Assembly: GCF_000784735.1 (NCBI RefSeq)
Contig: NZ_JSYG01000017.1
Span: forward strand, 62,001-126,000
Direction of reading: 5' to 3'
Length of the DNA stretch: 64,000 nucleotides
Origin: Dickeya undicola
GTDB lineage: Bacteria > Pseudomonadota > Gammaproteobacteria > Enterobacterales > Enterobacteriaceae
In this document: piece after piece, positions 8,183 through 15,860 of the stretch
How the letters are laid out: each line of letters begins with the position of its first letter
Position numbering within the stretch: the first letter of the stretch is position 1
Program-made: the position numbers and the translations under genes
Notes under the pieces: model-generated
What the model saw: the letters and a program-made list of their open reading frames with translations, nothing else
Told to the model about the DNA's origin: nothing
The model's database searches: none

Positions 8183-8200
8183 CTCGCTTCACAGAAGGAG
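8183..8200 (+). promoter_or_regulatory. ROSE-like RNA thermometer hairpin of ibpB
   Basis: CTCGCTT (8183-8189) pairs with the SD AAGGAG (8195-8200), with G8186 bulged and a 5-base loop. It repeats the ibpA design inside the ibpA-ibpB intercistronic region, so ibpB would be gated separately. The upstream 8060-8180 segment may add helices, which I did not fold in full. Confidence 0.75.
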
Positions 8201-8208
8201 TTATGAGT

Positions 8209-8658
8209 ATGCGCAACTACGATTTATCCCCCCTGCTGCGTCAGTGGATTGGCTTTGACAAACTTGCCAGCACCATGGGCACTCAGGAAGCGGTGGAATT
8301 CCCGCCGTACAACATCGAAAAAGTCGATGACAACCATTACCGTATTACGCTGGCGCTGGCTGGATTTCGTCAGTCAGAGCTGGATATTGAAGTGGAAGGG
8401 CAGCGCCTGACCGTGAAAGGTTCGCTGACGCTGCCGGAGAAAAAGGCGCAGTACCTGCATCAGGGGCTGGTGTTCAAGCCGTTCTCGCTGAGTTTCACGC
8501 TGGCTGAACACCTGCATGTGTCTGACGCACAGTTTCAGCACGGGCTGCTGCACATTGACCTGATTCGTGACGTGCCGCAGGCGCTGCAACCACAGCGAAT
8601 CGCCATTGGCCGCCGTGCGCCTGCGCTTCACGAGAAGGCGCAGGATGAGCAGGCTTAA
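8209..8658 (+). CDS. ibpB: Small heat-shock protein IbpB
   Basis: A 149-residue Hsp20 protein starting [20 protein letters not shown], nearly as in E. coli IbpB. The alpha-crystallin domain has [20 protein letters not shown] at about residues 29-48. ATG 8209 is preferred over the in-frame ATG 8203 because AAGGAG (8195-8200) is 8 bases from 8209 but only 2 from 8203. IbpB works with IbpA in disaggregation-competent protein storage. The C-terminus ([15 protein letters not shown]) is longer than in E. coli. An intrinsic terminator follows 17 bp after the stop. Confidence 0.93.
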   Translation: MRNYDLSPLLRQWIGFDKLASTMGTQEAVEFPPYNIEKVDDNHYRITLALAGFRQSELDIEVEGQRLTVKGSLTLPEKKAQYLHQGLVFKPFSLSFTLAEHLHVSDAQFQHGLLHIDLIRDVPQALQPQRIAIGRRAPALHEKAQDEQA

Positions 8659-8675
8659 CCGGCCATCATCGACCG

Positions 8676-8703
8676 CCCGCGAGAGACTCGCGGGCATTTT
8701 TTT
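8676..8703 (+). terminator. Intrinsic terminator after ibpAB
   Basis: A perfect 8-bp stem CCCGCGAG / CTCGCGGG with an AGA loop, followed by CA and seven T residues. Confidence 0.9.
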
Positions 8704-9321
8704 AACATCTTGTCCCGCTTTTCTCAGCCAGTCACCGGCTGCTGGCGATGGTTTACATGAGTTTCTAATGACTATTTCCCGCATTTAACGGGAAAATACC
8801 GAAAAACACTTCAGAATTATTTTATTTCCTGCCCGAATAGAATCAAATTAACCAATAAATAACGGTGATGAAAACAGTATTCATTAATGGATTGTTATTA
8901 ACATCATCGTTAATTTCATGTTTTAAATTTGTTATCTCACGACGAAATTATTTATTTTTGAAATGGCGTTTTTATTTTAAAGGGTAAATTATTAAACCTG
9001 TTTAGTAATTAAAATAACAGTGGATTATTCCACTTTTATAATACTATTTTCCCCGTTGATCACTTCACTTGATTTTGATGGGACGAGAAAAGCACCCTGT
9101 TCTTTTCGTTTTCTCGTCTTTTTTTTGCTGATGCTGTACCCGTTGTGTTTGTCAGGCTGTATCCCGCCATGAAAGATGGTGATGGCGCGCCGGAAAACTC
9201 GCTATCCGCATAGTCGGACGGCGAAATAAGGGTGATGAAGAAATAAAACAACTCCTCCACTCGTAACACGGGACTTCCGGTAAAAGCGGCTGATTTCGTT
9301 TTAATCTTGAGTGGTGTTAGT
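8704..9321. other. AT-rich intergenic region before the DASS carrier gene
   Basis: About 620 bp without a convincing gene; both strands are AT-rich between 8800 and 9060. It must hold the promoter of the DASS transporter gene and possibly CitB-type binding sites, but no site could be assigned with confidence. A 103-codon minus-strand frame across 9060-9371 overlaps the carrier start, has no family resemblance and was rejected. Confidence 0.5.
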
Positions 9322-10734
9322 ATGTCTGCAAATAACAGCAGGTTAGTTAAGCTTCTTATTATCCTCGGCATAGCCGTTATATTTTGGTTTGTTCCCGTTC
9401 CTGAAGGCGTTAATCCTACCGCCTGGCACCTGTTGGCAATATTTATTGCTACGGTTATCGGTTTGATTCTCTCCCCTTACCCCCTTGGGGCCATTGCTAT
9501 TTTTAGCATCACCGCCGTCTCGGCGCTCGGCTTGCTGTCGGTTAAGGATGTACTGGTTGGGTTTAGCGACCCCACCATCTGGATGATTGCCTGCGCCTTT
9601 TTCATCTCGCGCAGCTTCATTAAAACCGGTTTCGGCCGCCGCATCGGGTTTCTGTTCATCAGCAAGCTCGGCAACAGCAGCCTGGGGTTAGCGTATGGTC
9701 TGGTGTTTACCGACCTGTTGTTTTCTCCGGCGATGCCGTCAACCTCCGCACGCTGTGGTGGCATTATCACCCCGCTGTTCCGCTCTATCGCCGAAGCTTA
9801 CGGTTCAACGCCGGAGCAGGGCACCCAACGGCGTATCGGCTCGTTTCTGGTACAGACCATTTTCCAGTGTAACGCCATCACCTCGGCGATGTTCATGACG
9901 TCGATGGCTGGTAACCCGCTGATCAGCAAACTGGCGACCCAGTTCGGTGTTCACCTGACCTGGACTGAATGGGCGGCGGCAACGCTGGTGCCGGGGCTGC
10001 TGTCGTTGATCGTCATCCCGCTGGTGCTCTACCGTTTTTACCCGCCGGAACTGAAGAAAACCCCGGAAATGCGTGAGATGGCTAAGACTCGCCTGCACGA
10101 AATGGGGCCGATGAGTCGCAACGAATGGATCGTGTTGTGCGTGTTCCTGGGGCTGGTGGTGTTCTGGGTGTTGGGGTCAACGCTGAATATCGACGCGACT
10201 CTGACCGCCTTGGGCGGCCTGAGCGTGTTGCTGTTGACCCGCGCGTTGAGCTGGGAAGACGTAACCGGTGAGAAAGAGGCCTGGCACACCGTGGTGTGGT
10301 TCGCCGTGCTGATGATGCTGGCGACCCAACTGAACAAGATGGGGCTGATCGCCTGGCTGGGTGGCATCGCTGGTCACGCTGTCGCCGGGATGCACTGGCT
10401 GCCGATGGTGGGCCTGCTGCTGCTGGTGTACTACTACAGCCACTATTTCATGGCTAGCGCGGTAGCACATATCAGTGCTATGTATGCCATTTTCGTGTCG
10501 ATCGCCATTGCAGCGGGTGCGCCGCCGGTACTGACGGTGCTGGCGTTTGCCGCGTTCAGCAACCTGTTTATGGCGACCACACACTACTCCGGCGGCCCGG
10601 CTCCTATCATGTTCGGTTGCGGTTACCTGTCGCTGGGTTCCTGGTGGAAGATTGGTTTCCTGACTGGCCTGGTGGTCATTCCCATCTGGCTGGGCATCGG
10701 CAGCCTGTGGTGGAAGGTTTTGGGGATGTGGTAA
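9322..10734 (+). CDS. DASS-family dicarboxylate/citrate anion transporter (SLC13/CitT-like)
   Basis: A 470-residue integral membrane carrier with about 12 hydrophobic segments. Family features include the first helix block (LLIILGIAVIFWFVPVP), FSDPTIWMIACAFFISRSF and SPAMPSTSARCGGII in the first substrate loop, and FMATTHYSGGPAPIMFG in the pseudo-symmetric second loop. These match the 2-oxoglutarate/malate translocator and CitT/TtdT branch. Substrates are probably C4-dicarboxylates, 2-oxoglutarate, tartrate or citrate, with exchange against succinate possible. ATG 9322 is chosen over a TTG at 9307 that would only extend the frame. The gene lies directly upstream of a CitA-like kinase, which likely controls it. 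Confidence 0.85.
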   Translation: MSANNSRLVKLLIILGIAVIFWFVPVPEGVNPTAWHLLAIFIATVIGLILSPYPLGAIAIFSITAVSALGLLSVKDVLVGFSDPTIWMIACAFFISRSFIKTGFGRRIGFLFISKLGNSSLGLAYGLVFTDLLFSPAMPSTSARCGGIITPLFRSIAEAYGSTPEQGTQRRIGSFLVQTIFQCNAITSAMFMTSMAGNPLISKLATQFGVHLTWTEWAAATLVPGLLSLIVIPLVLYRFYPPELKKTPEMREMAKTRLHEMGPMSRNEWIVLCVFLGLVVFWVLGSTLNIDATLTALGGLSVLLLTRALSWEDVTGEKEAWHTVVWFAVLMMLATQLNKMGLIAWLGGIAGHAVAGMHWLPMVGLLLLVYYYSHYFMASAVAHISAMYAIFVSIAIAAGAPPVLTVLAFAAFSNLFMATTHYSGGPAPIMFGCGYLSLGSWWKIGFLTGLVVIPIWLGIGSLWWKVLGMW

Positions 10735-10890
10735 TAAGTGCTGGGGATGTGGTGATCGTCTTTTGCCTATCTGTTTGATTCGCCGCCGCCGGATATGGGC
10801 GGCGGTTTTGTTCTCTGTGTGGAAATGGCGCAGAAATAGTGCGAACAGGTTAAGATAGTGGGATCGATGATGCGAATTCCGGAGCGAGAG

Positions 10891-12504
10891 ATGAGTAAAA
10901 AAAAGACACCGCTGAAACTAGGCACGTCGATCATTCTGATGGTGTCGGCGGTGATTGGCTCGGTGCTGCTGGTGGTTTATGCACTGCTGTTTTTCCGCAT
11001 TACCGAACTGACCGAAACTCACCTCAAAGATAAAGCCTTCGCCATTGCCCGCACCGTGGCTAATTCGCCGATCGTGGTGGATGACCTGAAAGGTATTGGC
11101 AATCCGATGCTGGTACAGCGTTTCTCCGAGGACGTGAAAAGCCGTAACCACCTGTTATTCGTCATCGTTACCGACATGGACGGTATCCGTCATTCCCACC
11201 CTGAACCTGAGCAGATTGGTCGCCATTTTATCGGTGATGACCTCTATCCGGCGCTGCTGGGGCTGGAGAATACGGCGGTGAACCGCGGGGTGCTGGACCC
11301 GGCGCTGCGTGTATTCACGCCGGTGTTTGACGAAAATAACCAGCAGCTCGGGGTCGTGGCGGTGGGGATTTCGCTCTCCAGCGTGCAGTCGGTGATTAAC
11401 GAAAACCGCTGGATCATTCCCTGGACCATCCTGTTCGGGGCGCTGGTTGGCCTGCTCGGCACCTATTTTCTGGTGAAAACCCTCAAACGCATCATGCTGG
11501 GTTTCGAACCGTTCGAAATTTCCAATCTGTTCGAGCAACGCAACGCGATGCTCAAGCAAATCAAAGAAGGGGTGATCGCGGTGGATACCGACCTGCGTGT
11601 CACCATCATCAACGACGAAGCCAAGCGGTTGTTTAGCCAGCATGGGTCTGGCGAAACGCTGGCGATCGGCAGCACCATCAGCCGTTGGCCAGCGCTGATG
11701 AATCTGGAAAAGGTGCTGGAAACCGGTGCACCGCGACAGGATGAGGAAATCAATTTCAACGGCAATCTGTTGCTGATCAACACTGTGCCGGTGGTGGTGA
11801 AGGGCGATATTATCGGTGCCATCGCCACTTTCCGCGATAAAACGGAAGTCAGCCAGCTGTTGCAGCGCCTGACCGGGATGTCGTATTACGCCGACGCCCT
11901 GCGCGCCCAGTCACACGAGTTTATGAACAAGCTGCATGTGATTCTCGGGATGTTACATTTAAAATATTACCCGCAACTGGAAGAATATATTTTAAAAACC
12001 GCCAATAATTATCAGGCGGAAATCGGTTCGATTATCCGAAAAGTTAAATCTCCGGTGATTGCCGGGTTCCTGTTGGGTAAAATCAATCGGGCGCGGGATT
12101 TGGGTGTTACGCTGTCCATCAGCGAAGACAGTCTGTTGCCGGATACTGACGATTCTCAGGCCACCAATGAGCTGATCACCGTGCTGGGCAATCTGATCGA
12201 AAACGCGATGGATGCCTTGTCCGGTCTGGAAAACCGCGAGATCGCCGTGACCTTCCATCATCAGGATGGGCAGTTACACTGTACGGTGAGTGACGATGGT
12301 CCGGGTATTGCGCTGGATATTCAGCAGCGTATTTATCAGGAGGGATTTTCCACCAAAGGCACCGGACGCGGTATCGGCCTGTACCTCACTCGGCAGAGTC
12401 TGGAAAAAATCGGTGGAACCATCGATTTTGAATCCGAACCGGACGTTTACACCCAGTTTTTTGTGAATATCCCTTATCAAGCAAGGCAGTTTGACCATGA
12501 TTAA
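10891..12504 (+). CDS. CitA/DcuS-family sensor histidine kinase
   Basis: A 537-residue sensor starting MSKKKTPLKLGTS at ATG 10891, six bases after GGAG; upstream in-frame GTG/ATG codons lack a better ribosome site. Order: TM1 (about residues 11-36), periplasmic sCache/PAS domain (about 40-170), TM2 (WIIPWTILFGALVGLLGTYF), cytoplasmic PAS (about 215-320), H-box RAQSHEFMNKLH with phospho-acceptor His342, N-box (LIENAMDAL), G1 (DDGPGI) and G2 (GTGRGIGL). This H-box without a separate DHp consensus is typical of the HPK5 group that senses citrate or C4-dicarboxylates. It pairs with the response regulator that follows and is flanked by two organic-acid carriers, its probable targets. Confidence 0.9.
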   Translation: MSKKKTPLKLGTSIILMVSAVIGSVLLVVYALLFFRITELTETHLKDKAFAIARTVANSPIVVDDLKGIGNPMLVQRFSEDVKSRNHLLFVIVTDMDGIRHSHPEPEQIGRHFIGDDLYPALLGLENTAVNRGVLDPALRVFTPVFDENNQQLGVVAVGISLSSVQSVINENRWIIPWTILFGALVGLLGTYFLVKTLKRIMLGFEPFEISNLFEQRNAMLKQIKEGVIAVDTDLRVTIINDEAKRLFSQHGSGETLAIGSTISRWPALMNLEKVLETGAPRQDEEINFNGNLLLINTVPVVVKGDIIGAIATFRDKTEVSQLLQRLTGMSYYADALRAQSHEFMNKLHVILGMLHLKYYPQLEEYILKTANNYQAEIGSIIRKVKSPVIAGFLLGKINRARDLGVTLSISEDSLLPDTDDSQATNELITVLGNLIENAMDALSGLENREIAVTFHHQDGQLHCTVSDDGPGIALDIQQRIYQEGFSTKGTGRGIGLYLTRQSLEKIGGTIDFESEPDVYTQFFVNIPYQARQFDHD

Positions 12505-12521
12505 GGCAGTTTGACCATGAT
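12483..12521 (+). repeat. 20-bp-period tandem duplication at the kinase/regulator junction
   Basis: AAGGCAGTTTGACCATGAT occurs at 12483-12501 and again at 12503-12521. The first copy carries the kinase's last codons and the second supplies the AAGG and ATG (12517) used by the regulator. The first copy still contains an ATG (12497) that opens a five-codon frame. Confidence 0.9.
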
Positions 12522-13239
12522 AAATGTACTGATCGTCGATGACGACGCCATGGTGGCGGAGTTGAATAAGTGTTATCTGAATCAGATTTCCGGGTTTAGC
12601 TGCTACGCGACGGTGCCGACGTTGCAGCAGGCGCGAAATCTGCTGATGCAACCTGACTGCGAGATCGATCTGGTGCTGCTGGATATCTATATGCAGCAGG
12701 ATAACGGTTTGGATTTGCTGCCCACGATTCGTGAATTCAGCGAACACACGGACGTGATCATCATTTCATCGGCCAGCGACGTGTATACCATCAAGAAAGC
12801 GCTGCATTACGGTGTGGTGGATTATCTGATCAAGCCATTCCAGTTCGCCCGCTTCGAACAGGCGCTGACCGCCTATCGGGAAGAGGCTAACCTGCTCAAA
12901 CACCGTGAGTTTGTCGCGCAGTCGGACATCGATAACCTGATTCGTCGCACCAGCGGCACCCCGACGGTGGAGCGCAAGAAGCTGCCGAAAGGGCTGACCA
13001 GCCTGACGCTGCGCACCGTTTGCGAATGGGTTGAGGGCAATCAGGGGGCGGAGTTTTCCACCGAAATGCTGGCTAACGCCATTGGTATTTCCCGCGTATC
13101 CTGCCGTAAATACCTGATCTATCTTGCGGATACCGGCATTCTCGACACCAACATTCTCTACGGTTCCACCGGCCGCCCGGTCTACCTTTACCGGTTGCTG
13201 CCAGAAAAGCAGGACGCGTTGCGACAGTACTGCGAATAA
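12517..13239 (+). CDS. CitB/DcuR-family response regulator
   Basis: A 240-residue regulator starting MINVLIVDDDAMVAE. The receiver domain has the acidic pocket DDD (8-10), phospho-acceptor Asp56 (LVLLDIYM), conserved Ser/Thr region IIISSASD and Lys in YLIKPF. A C-terminal helix-turn-helix of the CitB type follows (EFSTEMLANAIGISRVSCRK). It should bind promoters of the adjacent carriers when phosphorylated by the CitA-like kinase. The TTG at 12511 gives a two-codon extension that is not needed; ATG 12517 has AAGG 10 bases upstream. The start lies in a duplicated 20-bp segment. A strong bidirectional terminator follows. Confidence 0.9.
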   Translation: MINVLIVDDDAMVAELNKCYLNQISGFSCYATVPTLQQARNLLMQPDCEIDLVLLDIYMQQDNGLDLLPTIREFSEHTDVIIISSASDVYTIKKALHYGVVDYLIKPFQFARFEQALTAYREEANLLKHREFVAQSDIDNLIRRTSGTPTVERKKLPKGLTSLTLRTVCEWVEGNQGAEFSTEMLANAIGISRVSCRKYLIYLADTGILDTNILYGSTGRPVYLYRLLPEKQDALRQYCE

Positions 13240-13246
13240 CGCTAAA

Positions 13247-13281
13247 ACGAAAAAGGCCACGGTATCCGTGGCCTTTTTCGT
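13247..13281. terminator. Bidirectional intrinsic terminator
   Basis: GAAAAAGGCCACGG and CCGTGGCCTTTTTC form a 14-bp perfect inverted repeat around TAT. It has A and T tracts on both sides and serves the response regulator gene (+) and the convergent carrier gene (-). Confidence 0.92.
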
Positions 13282-13298
13282 ATGAACCGCTTGGCGTA

Positions 13299-14642
13299 TT
13301 ACACCAACCAACCGAGCAGCAGGGTGGCGGCGATCACGGTGGAGGCACCGCCGATACGGGTGGCGATTTGTGCGAACGGCATCAGCGACATACGGTTGGA
13401 TGCGGACAGGATCGCCACGTCGCCGGTGCCACCCAGACCACTGTGGCAACTGGTCACGATGGAGGCTTCAACCGGGTACATCTTCAGGTACGGCGCGATG
13501 AAGAAGCTGATCAACGCCATTGAGAGCACCACGGAACCGCACACCACCACGTAGCCGACGGAGAACACCGCTACCACGCTTTCCAGCGGCACGTACAACA
13601 TGCCCAGGCCGATCATCAACGGCCACACCAGCGAACTGGATACAAACTTGTAGAAGCTGTTGGCACCGGTTTCCATGCTGGACGGGATAACACGGCCGTA
13701 TTTGCACAGCACCGCGATCAGAATCATCAGTACCGGGCCGGGGATATGCAGCACTTTTTCAAACAACCCGCCAACGATGAAGAAGGTACAGATCAGCAGC
13801 AGACCACCCCCCATCAGATGGAAATCTACCGTTTTCGGCGTGTCTTTCACCGCAAACAGCGCGTTATCGGTTTCGTTACGCACCAGATTACCGTTACCGT
13901 TCAGGTCACTGCGCCATACGCCGATGCGCGCCAGTACACCCGCGCAGACGATGGCAAAAATGTTACCGACAACGGCAGCAGGCACTAACTGGGCGACGTA
14001 CACGTCTGGAGCCTGACCGAGGATGGCGGAATAGGCCAGTGACAGCGGCAGAATGCCTTCGCCGATGCCGCCGCCGATAATCGGCACGATGATGAAGAAG
14101 AAGGTGTGATAGAAGCTGTAGCCAAACAGTTTACCCACCAGCAGGCCGGTCACCACCGCGGTGGCGGTGCCTACCACCAGCGGAATGAACATGCGGATCA
14201 TGCCCTGAATCAGGATGACGCGGTTCATACCGAGGATGCTGCCCACCACCAGACTGGCGATGACGAAGTAGAGGAAATTGGCGTCTTTCATCAACAGCTT
14301 GACGGTATCCAGCGTGTTGGCGTTAAACAGATGAAAATACACCAGAATGGACGGCACCATCAGGCAGAGAATCGCCGGGCCGCCGATTTCTTTCAATACT
14401 GGAATACGCTGGCCGATATGCGCCAGCAGGAATCCCATGGTCATAATAACGGCGAATCCGCCGATCATGTTTTTAGGCAAAAAACTGGCATAGGCCGCAA
14501 TAAATACGACAGTGGAAATGACCAGAAAAAGAATAAAGGGCACGGCACCAATGCGAGTTTTATTTAAGCTTTCCAGTAAGCTTGATGGTGAGGCGGTGGC
14601 GAGTGTGTTATCACTCATGATTTCAGTTTCAATGTTTTTCAT
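13299..14642 (-). CDS. 2-hydroxycarboxylate transporter (CitS/CimH/MaeN family)
   Basis: A 447-residue carrier of the 2HCT family. Its two signature re-entrant-loop motifs are present: GGGIGEGILPLS in the N-terminal half and GLGGTGDVAIL in the C-terminal half. The final segment contains NRMSLMPFAQIATRIGG, where the conserved arginine binds substrate carboxylates. These proteins move citrate, malate or lactate with Na+ or H+, or in exchange. ATG 14642 is chosen because AGGGTGA precedes it; the frame runs further upstream, and ATG 14618 lacks a good ribosome site. It converges on the CitAB-like genes, which likely control it. Confidence 0.9.
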   Translation of the reverse strand: MKNIETEIMSDNTLATASPSSLLESLNKTRIGAVPFILFLVISTVVFIAAYASFLPKNMIGGFAVIMTMGFLLAHIGQRIPVLKEIGGPAILCLMVPSILVYFHLFNANTLDTVKLLMKDANFLYFVIASLVVGSILGMNRVILIQGMIRMFIPLVVGTATAVVTGLLVGKLFGYSFYHTFFFIIVPIIGGGIGEGILPLSLAYSAILGQAPDVYVAQLVPAAVVGNIFAIVCAGVLARIGVWRSDLNGNGNLVRNETDNALFAVKDTPKTVDFHLMGGGLLLICTFFIVGGLFEKVLHIPGPVLMILIAVLCKYGRVIPSSMETGANSFYKFVSSSLVWPLMIGLGMLYVPLESVVAVFSVGYVVVCGSVVLSMALISFFIAPYLKMYPVEASIVTSCHSGLGGTGDVAILSASNRMSLMPFAQIATRIGGASTVIAATLLLGWLV

Positions 14643-15730
14643 TATATTCACCCTGTTGTAGCGGCATAGGACAGAGATAAGAAGCTTGCTCTGCAAGACG
14701 TGGAAAATTGTGTTATGAGCGCAAAGCGCAACAGCCATGCGACACACCATCAAAGGGAAAAGGCGATGTTATTTTTATTCCAGCATGTTCTTTAGGTAAT
14801 CTAGCATGAGGAAATGTTAAAAATAATAGCCATTCACTACAAATATGGGGGAATTGTGAAGCCCACTGCAATTCGCTTTTAAATAACTTAATTCGAAGTT
14901 TTGTAATTAAAATTAATTTGTGAGTGTTGTGGTGAGATTATTTAGATAGGCGGGTTAGTTTTAGCTGTGTAATTGGTTTTAGTCATGTGAAATTACCACG
15001 GCAGGGATAAATAAAAAATAAAATTTAAAAAGTTATATAAATAAAATTCCAGGGAGATGTAATGATTGAAACTGGGATTATGTCGGCGAGATCGTTGCTA
15101 TCCGGCAGCATCGCCATTTTCTGCCATACTGTGAGCGGCGGGGAAGAAACCAGCGAGCGCGGTACGACGGTCATCCGACCGATGTGCTCGGTGCTTTTGC
15201 TGCGGTGGTATAAAGTTTTTTTATAGTGCGCAAATAGTTACAGAACGGGTAACACGGATGATAGGAATACATCATCCCTATCAGGGTTTTGTCAGTATTT
15301 TCACCTGATTTTAACCTTTTTAACACGCTTTATTGTGCAGTAATTCACCATTCGAGAGGATTTTCCTATGAGTTCTTATGTGGTGATAATTATTACATGA
15401 TGGTGTTCTTGTGGTGTTACCTGTTGCTTTATTGTCATTTTTCGGACTTTATCACCAATAAAGTGGCGATTTAAGCTAATTTTATACCATGATGATTTTG
15501 TGGTTTCTGTTTGTAAATCCTAACAGGTTATATTGACGCGATTGTGATCTGTTGACACATTGTGGGCGTCACAAGGAGGAGGGCAGCAGAGTACCTGGAA
15601 TCATTATGGTTGATCTGACAGGGCTAGTGGGGGTTTTCCTGCTTGTCCCGCACTGTTGTCTCTCCCTGTTTACTATTACATCAGTCTCTGGACACGTTCC
15701 TCGGGCTGAAACAAAAAAAGTACAGACCAC

Positions 15731-15810
15731 CGCGATAAAAACCATCGCGATAACCCCAATCGCGATAGCCATGTTGCAATGACAACCGTCATGACGACGA
15801 CAATCGCGAT
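15731..15810 (+). repeat. Cluster of ATCGCGAT palindromes in the dppA leader
   Basis: Perfect ATCGCGAT palindromes occur at 15744-15751, 15759-15766 and 15803-15810, plus a CGCGATAA at 15731-15738. Spacing is 15 and 44 bp. In RNA the copies could pair with each other; in DNA they could be protein sites. Confidence 0.85.
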
Positions 15811-15852
15811 GACAACAACAGGTCTGACTGACACACAACATCCACAATGGAG
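15803..15852 (+). promoter_or_regulatory. Probable GcvB sRNA target (CA-rich element) in the dppA leader
   Basis: The leader just before dppA is CA-rich: GACAACAACAGG (15810-15821) and ACACACAACATCCACAATGG (15831-15850), the latter ending close to the Shine-Dalgarno GGAG. E. coli and Salmonella dppA mRNAs carry a similar CA-rich stretch that pairs with the R1 region of GcvB. The gcvB gene is not in this window, so this rests on homology. Confidence 0.55.
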
Positions 15853-15860
15853 TTCATGTA

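Larger units (their letters stand above)
14643..15860. other. Long intergenic region before dppA
   Basis: About 1.2 kb. The part up to 15250 is AT-rich with no convincing gene. A 61-codon frame at 15289-15474 begins at TTG, has no recognisable family and is probably chance. TGTGATCTGTTGACACA starting at 15544 resembles a CRP site with one good half. The final 130 bp are the presumed dppA leader, with ATCGCGAT repeats and a CA-rich stretch (own entries). No tRNA or known sRNA was recognised. Confidence 0.5.

Noticed and set aside
9060..9371. Minus-strand 103-codon frame overlapping the DASS gene start
   Set aside because: No family resemblance; overlaps the start of a well-supported gene.
15289..15474. 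61-codon plus-strand frame in the AT-rich region before dppA
   Set aside because: TTG start, no ribosome site, composition of AT-rich non-coding DNA.
15544..15560. CRP-like site TGTGATCTGTTGACACA before dppA
   Set aside because: Second half-site is shifted and imperfect; mentioned only within the intergenic description.
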